Positions 37,236 to 49,200 of a stretch of 64,000 bases of DNA are shown here, piece by piece (position 1 is the first letter of the stretch; each line of letters opens with the position of its first letter). The translations under genes and the position numbers were made by a program. This DNA is from Dendrophyllia cribrosa (lineage: Eukaryota > Cnidaria > Anthozoa > Scleractinia > Dendrophylliidae). The DNA lies in assembly GCA_024195265.1 (NCBI GenBank), contig JAJLRJ010000004.1, forward strand, positions 609,125 to 673,124, given 5' to 3'. Below the pieces are notes generated by a model that was not told the origin of the DNA, made no database searches, and saw only the letters and a program-made list of their open reading frames with translations.

Positions 37236-37610
37236 GTTGCGGGCACAAAAATATATTTGGTTTATTGGGAAAAAGAGCCCAGCATCAAATTCAGCATATG
37301 GATATTAGTAAAACTACAAAGTTTTGTAAAGATTGCTAGAAAACTGACGAAGATATGAAATTTTGAAACTGAGCATTTTTACAAAGAAACGTATGGTGGA
37401 CGGGCATAGATTGCCCGTCCAGCCTCGTTTTCGTGTTTTTCCCATACATTTCTTTGTAAAAATTAGGCCAGAGTACTAAGTTTCAAAAGCTCATATCTCC
37501 GTCAGTATACGAGCAATCTTTACGAAACTTTTCAGTTTTACTAATATTGATGTGCTGATTTTGATACTGGACTCTTTCCCCCATTAAATTAAATATATTT
37601 TCATGCCATG
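37236..37610. repeat. Long imperfect palindrome
   Basis: Arms of about 165 bp (about 37240-37405 and 37430-37605) are inverted copies; the core arms read TTTTTACAAAGAAACGTATG and its inverse. The loop contains GGACGGGCATAGATTGCCCGTCC, itself a small palindrome. It is a MITE-like noncoding element. Confidence 0.65.
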
Positions 37611-38260
37611 CTAGCGTGATATTGGTGTATAGTGTACATTAAATGACATTTAATTAAGAGTTATTCTTGGTGTGGTTTTTTCGTTAGTTTATTTGGCCTC
37701 CCAATACCTACATTGAAGGACACTCAAGACTTGATGACTTTATACGTTTGTTTATTACATTTCCTAAAAATAAACGTGAAAAAGTGTTTTATTAATAGTT
37801 CTGATTGGATAAGAGCATTGCAGTTCAAGTGCAACACGAGTGTAAAAAGTGTAAAACCAGTGCAAATTACAAATCTAGAAATTCCTTTCTATAAATTGAA
37901 AAACTCACTTGTGCAAATAAATCACAAGTTACAGTCGAAACCATTACACATGAATGCCTACGTTCAAGAGCATTAACGCCTTTGTCCGCTTAATAGATGT
38001 TATTCTCCTCTTTACTACAACATATTATTGTGGATACTGTTACTTAATATATTCTCAACATTTTTTTGCATTTTTTTTTACTGATCGAAGAAATATGACG
38101 CATCGTCACTAGCAAATCTGCGCGCAGCACTTCACCTTCCATCAGGAACCACTACTATGTTATTTTTTATCATCATTATTATTATAATTGTAAAAGGTAA
38201 GTACAGGATTCGAGCTGTCTTTGTACATGAAATAAAATACGACAGAGGGATGAGAGACTT

Positions 38261-38417
38261 TCAGTGGCGAATCCTGACTCTATCGTATGGGGGAGGAGCG
38301 GAATAAATATTGGGGGAGGGGTTTAGGGCGGAATGGCTATGGGGGCGGAATGAATAAAAGGAGAGGGTGGGAAAGGGGAATTTGGGGCAGCCGCTCTTCT
38401 AGATCTGCCACTGACTT
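38261..38417. mobile_element. Small CAGTGGCG-ended TIR element
   Basis: The ends CAGTGGCGAATCC and GATCTGCCACTG are inverted; the interior is GGGGG-rich. The related end CAGTGGCGGATCTAGGGG occurs at 40564. Probably a non-autonomous hAT-type element (inference). Confidence 0.45.
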
Positions 38418-38444
38418 CGTTAAACCTCCATCGAATCACGTTCA

Positions 38445-38450
38445 TTTATT
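38445..38450 (-). terminator. Candidate polyadenylation signal AATAAA
   Basis: Minus-strand AATAAA about 165 bp after the TAA of the gene at 38612-39526. The 3' region between has a degenerate direct repeat of the end of the reading frame (compare 38420-38490 with 38570-38640). Confidence 0.45.
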
Positions 38451-38611
38451 GTCGAACACCTCGCTAAATAGGAATATTTGACTAGTTGACTTGAAGATTT
38501 GCTTAACATAGCCATGCATGGCATGGATGTTCTACAACAAGTTCCGATAGAGTTTCGAGGTCCTCTCCGTTAAGCCTCGAGTCATGTTCGGTAACCGCCG
38601 TAATTCCTCGG

Positions 38612-39526
38612 TTAATAAGTATATTTGACCAGTTGAATATTTCTTAAAAAGAGTCTCTCGTGCTTGGTAATGTGCACTCCAAAGCGGGTATCAGTAAAAT
38701 AATCCCCTCTCCTTAGCCAAGTGTTTTTATTCCTTTTCCAACCCATGTTCACAACAGCGTCCATACTGTAATAATGAGAACTGTCAAACTCGTCAAACTC
38801 GGGAACCAAGTCAGGCCTTTCACATGTGAGCGTGTACGAGAAAGCTTTCCTTCTACGTTGGTTCGATAAATTCACCACCGTTTTGCCGAGTACAGTCCGA
38901 GATACATCTTGTAAACTATCATCCACAAGCTTCACAATCAATCGCGAATTTCGAGGAAAGCGTTTCGGAGGTAGAACCTTGAAGGTAATATTCCCGCTTA
39001 TGGTGATGTAATCTTTTAGATTTACGCGGGGTTTTCGTGTAGTGTGCAGACTCATCGCTGTCACATCATGCGCTGATGTAGATTGTTTCACGTTTGAACG
39101 GGTTATGGCCGGCGCGCTGGTGGTTTTTCGGTATGTAGAGGTCGTGCTTGTTTTTGAAGATGTTCGAGGACGAAGCACTTCATGGTCAATGGTAATAAAA
39201 GCCGTAGTTTTCTGAGTCACCCCAGTACGCGTTTTACCTTCTCGTGTTGGGTTTTCATCTGGACGGGCGGTTTTTAAGCTGCCTGTAGTGACATTGTAAA
39301 CAGCTGTTCCCGAAGCTGTCTCAGTAGGCGACGAGCCATGGTTTCTGGCCACAACACTTTCACCCTGCTTGCATTCAAACAAACACGCAAACTGATATTT
39401 CGCGTTGAGAGAAAGAAAAACAAAAACTCCGATTGTTGCCAATAAGAGGATTGTTAACACGACTGTAAGCAATAATAGCAATCGATTTTTGCGCATCTTG
39501 AAGTCCACTTTGTCGTTGTTCTTCAT
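38612..39526 (-). CDS. Intronless type II membrane protein with YbaY/YscW-like C-terminal domain
   Basis: A single ORF of 304 residues from ATG at 39526 (context GAACCATGAAG) to TAA at 38612-38614. A short basic cytoplasmic N terminus (MRKNR) precedes one strongly hydrophobic helix at about 15-40 and no signal-peptidase site is evident, so a type II orientation is inferred. CLFEC lies at about 48-52. Residues about 57-170 are rich in Thr, Ser and Arg, a likely O-glycosylated stem. Residues about 176-303 look like a beta-sandwich: ISGNITFKVLPPKRFP, LIVKLVDDSLQDVSRTVL, YYSMDAVVNMGW and a late FTDTRFGVHIT. This pattern resembles the bacterial YbaY/YscW lipoprotein domain (family knowledge; similarity judged by eye). 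The function is unknown. No introns, unlike the neighbouring genes; retrocopy or gene transfer are both possible. Confidence 0.8.
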   Translation of the reverse strand: MKNNDKVDFKMRKNRLLLLLTVVLTILLLATIGVFVFLSLNAKYQFACLFECKQGESVVARNHGSSPTETASGTAVYNVTTGSLKTARPDENPTREGKTRTGVTQKTTAFITIDHEVLRPRTSSKTSTTSTYRKTTSAPAITRSNVKQSTSAHDVTAMSLHTTRKPRVNLKDYITISGNITFKVLPPKRFPRNSRLIVKLVDDSLQDVSRTVLGKTVVNLSNQRRRKAFSYTLTCERPDLVPEFDEFDSSHYYSMDAVVNMGWKRNKNTWLRRGDYFTDTRFGVHITKHERLFLRNIQLVKYTY

Positions 39527-39599
39527 GGTTCAAGTACAAACTGAGCTCGTGTTTTTAATGTTTTTGCGATCACTTCGATTTCAGACTGTTGTGTAGTTC

Positions 39600-39705
39600 G
39601 GATACAGATACGTCTAAAATATCGCCGAGACAGGAATAATTTTCAGCCAATGGCGTCTTGGTGATTTAAATGTGCAATGACCCTGTCAGGTTATATAGCT
39701 GCTGA
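39600..39705 (-). promoter_or_regulatory. Candidate promoter of the type II membrane protein gene
   Basis: On the minus strand a TATA-like CTATATAAC lies at about 39692-39701, some 170 bp before the ATG, followed by CGCCATTGGCTG (a reversed CCAAT box) near 39640-39652. Position and order are plausible for a core promoter, but nothing confirms use. Confidence 0.4.
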
Positions 39706-41358
39706 CAAGCATTTTTGTAAAAAAACGTGTAAAAATGCGACAAAGAGGAAGATAAAATCTAGCGTCAGACGATTAGTGACATTACGAAAACGTTTTTATT
39801 AGATTTAAAGTGATTCGATGGCAGACTAAATGTTTATCAAAGGATGCCGATTAAAGGCTGGGAACGCGCTTAACATTTTAGCGAAAACCAAGCCCACGGC
39901 GGGCATGAGAATACCAATGTTTGATGTCTTCATTGGCCTGAAATTTTAACCCTGCCATCGTCGTTCGATTTTTTTTAATATCGTCGGTTGATACAATCTA
40001 AACATTCGGCTGATATCAAATAATGAATTATTTAATCGATTCAAAGGCTTTGTACTATTAATCACGGCTTTAGCCTTCCCATTAGGCAAACAGCCAATAA
40101 CTTGCTTGGAGGTCTTGTCTGTTTTCCAAGCTATTCTGTTACAATTAAATTAGCAGTATCCTTAGTTTTGAAACACGACAAAGTATCAACATCCCTGGCG
40201 GAAAAGACTCCGTTATAAAATGTCCGTCGTACCTTTTAAGGGTTACAATTGAAGTTTGGTATCTATGACGGCGTTACCCGGGTGACGAGGGTCGTTGATA
40301 AAACGTAAATTTTAAAAATAGGAAAAAGCACTGGAATGGCTTATTGCTTTTCAAATCACAAGTAGAACATTTTGAATGCGGGGAATAGACGTGAACAAGA
40401 GATAATAATTAAAAACATATGCCAATGGAAAAAAAAAACATGTCTCTCCGCCGCCTCACCCCAAAGGGTGGGGGATGAAGGTGGTCCCATGGTATCCACT
40501 AAAACTACTACTGCGCACGCGCCCGGCAGGCTAAGCTTTCAGTTGCATGAATGGTCAAACTATTCAGTGGCGGATCTAGGGGAGAGCCCGGGTGTCCGGC
40601 ACCCCCCTCCGCCCTTGTCTTGCCAAAAAATTAAGCCCGAAGAACCGAAAAAAAATTTCAGTCTATAACATTTTTACTCATCCCTATTCACTCCGCCCCC
40701 CACCCCCTTACGATTGAATCGCACTGTTATAGGGGCTTGAAGGATTACAAAGAACATCTCATATCTATTTTCCGTGCTTCGCTTCACGTCACAAGGAGAT
40801 TCTTATACCAATGTGGTGACTTTTGGCACGAGTATTGTTCAAACAGGAAATAACTTTAAAGAAGATAAAATTTGCAGCTTAATAACTGCCCCCGGCCAGA
40901 ATGGTTATCCAGAGTGTTCTTTTGAGAATTAGCGATTTGGCGGAGAACCCGAAAAACATTCCATTATGTCTCGCACACGTACTCGAATATTGGCATGGAA
41001 AGTAAGAAAGGATACTTGTGTGGGTAGACATCATCTGTTCTGAGAAAAAACGGTGAGATTCCCGCGTGAGCTCCGAGAACCGAAAGAAAGAAAAAGAATT
41101 AAACAAACTCAAGAACGAAAAATATCCCCGAATATTTTAATCTAAATGGGGGCGATTTTATTTGTTATTATTCAAGTATTAGCGTTGTTAAGGATCTTCC
41201 GGCACATTGCCAAACTGAAGCGATAGTAACTTTGTTGACTTTTCCTGAAGAGTCTATTTTGGGCATAAGATATCCTCAGAGATCCACACTTAAGATGGAG
41301 GATATTGCATCATGTGACGCGTTCTAACCAATAACAAGCAGGAGAAAAAACCCCTAAT

Positions 41359-41650
41359 ATATATATGTTGTGGGTCAAAATTTTCCTTGGTTCAAAATTT
41401 TCTTTTCCCTTGTTTTTGGGTATGAAAATGCATGATAATGTATGATAATGAGTTTTAAACAAAGGAAAGAAAATTTTGAACCAAGGAAAATTTTGACCCA
41501 CAACATATATATACATGTTGTGGTGCAATTTTGTCCTTGGTGCAAATTGTAGTTTCCTTTGTTTTGGGGTATGGAAATGTATGATAATGATTTTTAAACA
41601 AAGGAAAATAAAATTTGCACCAAGGACAAAATTGCACCACAACATATATA
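41359..41650. mobile_element. Two adjacent ATGTTGTGG hairpin elements
   Basis: Hairpin 1 (41361-41512) and hairpin 2 (41514-41650) each have arms ATATATGTTGTGG..CAA..TTT-CCTTGG and the inverse, around an ATGATAATG-containing loop. They sit head to tail within TA-rich sequence. A third, more decayed member is at 53577-53750. Confidence 0.7.
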
Positions 41651-42139
41651 TATATATATATAAACCTTTATTTCATTTTGCAATTTATCAAAAAACTGAC
41701 AGCATCACAAGAAAGTGCTATTTACAAGCATTTTCTCCACGGACTCAAAAGTTAGAAAGAACAAAACATTGAATTTTGCAGTGAAAGATTGAGATGTCGT
41801 TTCATTTCTCACAAATATCATTTACATTCTTTCTGTGATAGACTACCTTACCATAGTAAAAACGTCCCCCAAATTACGTTAAAGCTGGGTTAACAAAGTA
41901 TATTTTGGTATATAACTTTTAATATTAGCAGTGCATTCATCCATCATAACTACTGTACACTGTTATTACCTAGTCCTGATTTTATACCTATATCACTTTC
42001 CTGATTTGTCTTAATATATTTATCTGTTATTTAGATAGACTTGCCACAAGTCGACTGCGAAGCCCAAAAACGAAGAAACGAAAAACGGACTTTGCGAAAG
42101 TCTATTATTTAGACTCAGTGCGTTAGACTCAACGGCATC

Positions 42140-42850
42140 CTGTATCCGACACCTTGGAGGTAGATAGACATAGAAGTTCACAACCAAACTGTTTGCTTCT
42201 GAAATTAGTCCGAAGTGATTTCTCTGTCAAGTCGTATATAGAAAAAGTGGATATCGTTATTCAGCGGAAAAAAACGTATCCATTTGTGAAGGAGGTTTAC
42301 ACTCGATAAAACTGTCAAAACTATCCGTTCTTTCAAAAGTAAACACCTGATAGATACTTAGAGGTCTATAAGCAACATATTTACTTCTGTGGTGATGTAT
42401 ATGTGAAGTTATCAGACTTATCTAGTATAAACCTGGCGTATGTACTCAAATTATACTCCAGCATATTTAATATCTATATCACCAGTTCAAGATTCTTCTT
42501 AATATTTATCTGTTATTTATAGAATCATTGACATCCTTAGGTAATTAGATAAGTTAGTCAGAAGTGATTTAAATTTGTGACAAGTTGCTTAATAACACTT
42601 AAGGATATGGTTATCCAGCGGATAAAACGCATCCGGTTTGCGAATATTTTATTAACTGCATACGGACGTATACACCCCATAAAACTATCCATTCTTTCAA
42701 CAGTTAACACCTGATACATACTTAGAAGTCTATAAGCAGCATATTAACTACTGTGATAATGTATGGGTAAACTTATCAGACTTATCTAGTATAAACTTGG
42801 CGTATGAACTCAAAATATACTCCAGATGGTGTAAAGTCTTATATCATTAT
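42140..42850. repeat. Degenerate ~360-bp tandem duplication
   Basis: The segments 42341-42465 and 42703-42835 both read ACACCTGATA.ATACTTAGA, AAGCA.CATATT and CTTATCTAGTATAAAC..GGCGTATG, about 362 bp apart. A partial third copy is near 41940-42030. Confidence 0.65.
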
Positions 42851-43666
42851 TGTCCAGCGGGAATCAGTCGAACTGATATCTGTTAAGGCCGGGTAAGCCA
42901 ACAGATCTTTCGCGATCAAAAATGAAAATGACCGATTCACAGATTTATAGAGGTCTGATTTATACGCCTGACAAATTTACGTGATAAGCATGCAACTATC
43001 TAAACTTTGGCCACCTTGTGAAATTCTACGCTATATTTAATTATGCCATTTTTACGCGTATATTTATGTGGTTATCCGGCTAGTCCTATAAGAAATTGCT
43101 AGTTAAGATTCACTGGCTAAAATGGAAATCAGCCTTGTTTCAAGCTATGTGTTAAATATATTTTGATCATGACATAAAATACTTTTAAAGCTGCTTTATT
43201 TATATTGATTTATAAACTTTTGCTAAGTCAATCACGTCAATCAAACAGGACAAAGAATCAAACACAGTAGTGTAAGCCTGTTCCAAGTTAGCTCTTAGAA
43301 GGAACGAGCGATAAACAGTCGTGAGATACGCTTTGGTCTTTTAATTGCCAGGACTACTCAATTCATTTTGTAAACTATTAAAAAAGTACTGCTGAAGACA
43401 TCAAATTTGAATGGTCACACGTAGAATTTCATCCAAGGACTCAAAAGTTAAAAGTCTAAATTGATCAGCCTGATGCCTTTTCAAATGTTTGCATTTTCAT
43501 CGAAAACGGAAAAAAAAGTAAAGTTGCATCAATTTTTCAAACGAAAGCGTCGGGGTTTTAGTTTTCGCTCGTTCTCGCTATATCAGAACTTGAAACAGGC
43601 TTCGATTCTACACGATATCAAACGCGACGACAGATTAAAACCTGCTCAACCAGACTGGCCGGTTTT

Positions 43667-46224
43667 TTAATGTCGCTTTGTTAAGGTACACATGACACGG
43701 TCCTTGGGCGAAAGCGTGACTCTTTCAAGAACCTGGCGTGACTGACCAGGCACCAGAGAAAACTTGAACGTCTGAAGAAAGCGTGACATCAGAACCTTGG
43801 CCTCGATCTGGTGCAAAGAATCACAAAAGATTAGTGCTATGCAACCGAAACACAATTTCGCTTCTTCCCTTCTCCTTTCCCAGCGTTCCCCCTTTCCCGA
43901 GTCTCTGCTGGATTAGAAGGAATAATAATAAAATAATAATCAAAGAAGTCTGTGGTGGAGAATTTTTTTTTTTCAGAATCAAAACTGATTTCAATTCTTG
44001 GAATGTCACCACCGTTGGGATTTCTTTGAAAGCAAAATGTCAACTGTTTTTGCGTGGATACATTTTCTATACTACAATATACTTGTACTACGATCTGCGA
44101 CAAATCTGTTGAGATACTTTCATTTTAAGGTGCATTTCATTTGGGTACAGGATTCTCAACAACTGTTTTATTTCTGTACACAGGCCTACTAAGGTAGCAC
44201 ATGGCTTCACTAAACTTTATCACCCCCTACATGGACAAATAGTAACCCACCCTCCCCTCCCCTCCCCTCCAAACGCTTCCAAGCACCTTTGCGCGTTACG
44301 TAGTGTCCAGTCTCCCAACAACAAAGCGTGCAACGTCACTGGTAAAATGCAAAGACTTCTCGAGATAACTGTACACTAATTACCTGTGCAAAGTTTTGTC
44401 CGATGCAGTTACGCGGTCCAAGTGAAAACGGAAAGTAGTTATAATGGGACCTATAAACGACAAAAAAGGGGTTGTCATGATGTTTTTTTTTTAAAAAAAA
44501 CTGAGAATTTTATTTTTCAAACAAGAAGATAGCAAGTGAATTGTTGAAGGGAGGAGAAACCATCAAACCCAGTTTTCATCAAACCCTGCCATCTGTACTC
44601 AGAGATACTTGTTTATAGTTTCAGTGTTTTTGAAGAAAAAATAACTAGATCTTCTCCAGATCCTACGTATACCAGCAGCATATTTGTTTGCGGTCCTTTG
44701 CTTCTTTTTTCTTTGAAGAGCAATTTAAAAAAAAAACTGGACTACTAATTTTTGGAATTCTATTTATTTAAATATGCCTTCTGGTTATTCAAAGTGACAC
44801 TAAGAGCTGGTGACATGACAGCCCATTTAACATACCCACTCTCCCCTTCCCTTCAAAAGCTGGTGACATGACAGCCTATTTAACATACCCACTCTCTCCT
44901 CCCCTTCAAAAGCTGGTGACATGACAGCTTATTTAACATACCCACTCTCCCCTTCCCTTCAAAAGCTGGTGACATGACAGCCTATTTAACATACCCACCC
45001 TCCCCTCTCCTCCAAAAGCTGGTGACATGAAAGTCCTTTTAACATACCCACTCTCCCCTCTCCTCCAAAAGCTGGTGACATGAAAGTCCTTTTAACATAC
45101 CCACTCTCCCCTCCCCTCCAAAAGCTGGTGACATGACAGCCTATTTAACATACCCACTCTCCCCTTCCCTTCAAAAGCTGGTGACATGACAGCCTATTTA
45201 ACATACCCACCCTCCCCTCTCCTCCAAAAGCTGGTGAAAAAAAAAATACCCACTCTCCCTTTCCCTTCAAAAGCTGGTGACATGACAGCCTATTTAACAT
45301 ACCCACCCTCCCCTCTCCTCCAAAAGCTGGTGAAAAAAAAAAAATACCCACTCTCCCCTCTCCTTCAAAAGCTGGTGACATGACAGCGCATATAACATAT
45401 CCACCCTCCCCTTTCTTCCAAAAGCCCGACCTCCAATAAACTCCAAAAGCTGGTGACATGACAGCCCATTTAACATACCTCTTCAACAGCTCTTCATCGT
45501 CAAATCTGTAAGGGTTAAACTCCTCTGGATTGTTCCAGTACTCTGGGAGGTGGCTGGACACATAAGTGCTCACCTGCAGAGAAAATAACACAGTTTATCG
45601 AATATCAATTGACCCAGTCTATGTGCTTCCTCTGACGAGAAGAAACACAAAGTCAGTGTCAGGCTAGAAAAAACTGAAAAGGATAAATGGGCATCGATTT
45701 CTAGGTTTTCCAATCATCCATGAACCTGATGATTTATTAAAATGACATGCACGGCACAAACGCTTCCGTGCCCCAATGTTGCTGGATAATCCTTGCAGCC
45801 ACCAAAAAAGAGTTACAAAATAATTTCAGCCAAACTCGTATACAGCAGCAACATCTTGGTAACCCCAGACAACATCAGGCCAACGGTGAAAAGAGTCACA
45901 AGGCACACAAATGAACTAGATGCGCAAAAAATCATACAACAGCGTTATTGTGCTTAAATCGACGATTCTGGACAAAACCTTGAAAAACGATGGCTTGACC
46001 TTTTATTTAAGATTGTTAAATTACACTGCGCATGCACGAATAGTGACCTAACTCCGTTAAAAACAAAGAGCAAGTTGTGCACCATAACAGCGCATGCGTG
46101 AATGGTGACTTACCATAACAGGGATGTTGGCGGGTAATTTGTATCCTCCTATTTCCTCTTCTTTGTCAGTGCGTCGCAAATTTCCAGTTGCTGTAGGATG
46201 GCGGCGTAATGTCTCCTTCAATGC
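43667..46224 (-). CDS. CYP46A1: P450 K-helix, heme-binding and C-terminal exons
   Basis: Exon 46114-46224 carries ExxR (KETLRRHP). Exon 45479-45573 carries FNPYRF. Exon 44394-44460 is the 67-nt heme exon with FSLGPRNCIGQNFAQ. Exon 43667-43807 gives the end IEAKVLMSRFLQ...LVPGQ...TLTKRH and stop TAA. The heme motif FxxGxRxCxG is complete. Confidence 0.93.
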
Positions 46225-49200
46225 CTATAACATAAATAAATAAATAAATAAATAAATAAAAATACTGCTAGGAAAATGTATGATTTCAGGTCGTTTTTAA
46301 CCTCCACAGGTTTTAATGTGCTTTTGGTTGGTTTGCCGGGTTGGAATGTTCCACAGCTGCACGTGGGTTCGAAGTGTGGTGCACACATGTGACTGAGAGT
46401 GAGGCATGGAACACGAGCTGACTGCTTAGTACGTGAAGCTGCGAGACATGTGCAGTGCACCCAGGCGGCTGTAGATGAGGTATGGTCCACAAGCCGACTG
46501 ATTCACACGTGAAGCTGCGAGACATGTGCAGTGTACCCAGATGGCTGTAGATCAGGCATGGAATACGAACCGACTGTTTCGCATGTGACTTTTAATTCTC
46601 TTGACACAACATATAAAAATATTGCAATTCTTCTACATATTTATTTTTACTGATTAAAATGATGAATGAAAACACATTACCAGTCCAAGTTGGTGCAGCT
46701 TGCCCAGGTCATCAAACGCAACATTCTGTTTATTGCCAAGTACGTCAAACACCTCCCCTACCAAACTGCAACAAACCACATAAACGTATTACAATTTACC
46801 ACAGGACACCCAACAAACCACATACATTTACGTGCACCACAGCAACGTACTGCTAAATATTTTTTTTTTTCTTTTTTCTTTTTATTTTTAAATAATAGTC
46901 AAGACAGTCAGTCAAACTGCCCATCACTGGCGGCGGCCGGAAAGTGTTGGAAACAAGCCACTGGAAGACAGTACTATCAAACCTTTACTCTTTGGAATCA
47001 ATGCAAGAAAAGTTGCCGAAGATGCGACGGTAATTATACATGAATCTACCAAACATCCAAAGAGTGCCATAAGAGAAATCCTATGAAAGATTTTGTGCTG
47101 TTGATGATTATTCCTTCCTGCTGTTTATTTATTTAAACATCTTCTGACTATCTTAGATAATCATCCAAACATTCTTCGGAAGACTTCGCGTTGTAATGTG
47201 TATCGTTAGCGTGATGGTGGTTTGGAAACCCGATCTCAATTAGCATAGATTTTAGCGATTTTATTTTATTCCTTCTTTTTCTCTATTTTTAATGATCAGT
47301 TTCAGAAGCTATTGTATATCCGACACTCAAAAGAGTGCCTCATTAGGTATCCAAACACCTCGAAGTCGTTAAAAAAACTCGGTTGCGCCTCGTTTTTTCT
47401 AACGTACTGCTAAATAGCTTAACCTTTGTGTTGTAATTTACAGACTCAAACATTTAATAAATCCATCCTTAATAAATGAAGGCTCAACTACTAAACAAAA
47501 GTGGTTTAATAAGCTAATATCTGTATTAAATTTGTCCAGATTGAATATGTTTTATTTTTCATCCAACCCCGAATTCAACAGTAAAACACTGCTTATGTTT
47601 GTTTGTCTGGTTTAGCGTCTTCTTTGAGGAATACCATTAAGCATTGCTGCCAAGAATATATTGTATTTTCTCTTACTGCTAAATTCCAAGACCGCATGCA
47701 AAAAAGACAAATACGTGCAAAATTGAAGGAAATTCATGTGAAGAACAACACCTTTCTTCAATTTCCGGATGATCTCCAAGCTCAAGAACACAAAAGGACA
47801 ACAAATTAGATGTAGTCTCATGTCCTGAAATACAAAATAAATGTAAGTAATGAATGCACAAAATATTAAGAGCTTCTGGTTATGAGAATTCGCATCACTT
47901 TCTCAACCAATCAGAAGTAAAACCAAAACCAATCCTGACTTCCTTACTTGTGTTTTCCTGTGTTCGGCGCCGGTTACATGTATTTAATTTTCATTCTGAT
48001 TGGTTCATTGGATTGACTGTGTCTGTGATTGGCCTGAGTGAAAAAAAATTCTCACTTCCTTGCTTGTGTTTTCCCGTGCTTGGTGCCAGCTACATGTATT
48101 TAATTTTTGTTCTGATTGGTTTATTGGATTGACCGCATCTGTGATTGGTTTGAGAGAAAACCAATCCTCACTTCCTTACTTGTGTTTTACCATGCTCTGC
48201 GCTGGCTACATGTATTTAATTTTCATTCTGATTGGTTCATTGGATTGACTGCGTCTGTGATTGGCCTGAGTGAAAACCAATCCTCACTTTGCGTTCCTTA
48301 CTTGCAATTTCCTGCGATTGGGGCCAGCTACATGTATATAATTTCCGTTCTTATTTTTTGTCTTACCAGCAATGAAGAAAGTGACAAAATCATCCAGCAT
48401 GTCTTCAATTCCAACTCCAGGAATTGACTCTGTAAATAAAACAAGTAGATAAAATATATTAGAAATACTCCAAGAAACAGAGAACAATAAAGGGTTCATG
48501 CATGTCCACATAGAGCTAACAAACCTTGTTGAATAATTCGCTGTAGTATGTCATCTGGAACTTGTTCTCCTCTTTTTATTGCACACTTTCTCACTTCAAT
48601 CACCTTTCTTCCAGTTTCACGCAAGAACTGAATAGCTGAGACCACACGACGCTGGAAAGGAAACTGATTTACTTTGAACTGCAAAAGATGAAGAATCATA
48701 CCAGTTAGAAGGTGGCTACATGTACGATTTTCACTGCACACTGATGATGCGATAGTTTAAAAAAATCAAGGCACATGTTAGCCAAGAACCACTCATACAG
48801 CTGCCGCTTAATTGCACATTCAGGTCATAGTCTTCTACGTTTTAAATAGTATGAAGATAATTATTTGTTATCAAAGTTATTAATTCCAGCTTTTTCCCTT
48901 ACAAACAACGTAAAATTAATTTTTGTGCCCTGTTTGATTACTTCTGTGTAACTTGAACTTAGCAAACTGGAAATTTCTTATAGTTGAATTACCTTGTGAA
49001 AAAGATCAAAAGATGCTTCCTCCACTCCATGAAAACTCAATGAAACAGCATCGGTAAACTTTGTGTCTTTTTTGTTGATGACATCTATGTCCATTCCAAA
49101 TGCAACCTGAGTTATCAATCGGGTATAAATACTGTTATGCACCAACCAATGTTATCAATCAGGTATAGATACTGTTATGCACCAAACAATGTTATCAATC

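Larger units (their letters stand above)
34898..38611. other. Region upstream of eIF4G with assembly gap
   Basis: No confident gene. It contains the expected eIF4G promoter, a reverse-oriented copy of the ~110-bp repeat (about 35180-35315), the gap, a dispersed repeat at 36585-36735 and a long palindrome at 37236-37610. A small plus-strand open frame at 36418-36621 cannot be assigned. Confidence 0.4.
39706..43666. other. Spacer between the type II protein gene and the P450 3' end
   Basis: No gene recognised. Contents: a fragment with CAGTGGCGGATC (40564 on), two hairpins at 41359-41650, a copy of the dispersed AGACTTGCCACAAGTCGACT repeat at 42042, a degenerate tandem duplication at 42140-42850 and a diverged ~110-bp repeat copy at 43385-43462. 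Confidence 0.5.

Noticed and set aside
46666..46898. ORF reading into the ShKT exon from upstream
   Set aside because: It crosses antisense P450 exon sequence and a T-rich acceptor tract. The ShKT part is better read as a spliced exon starting at 46899.
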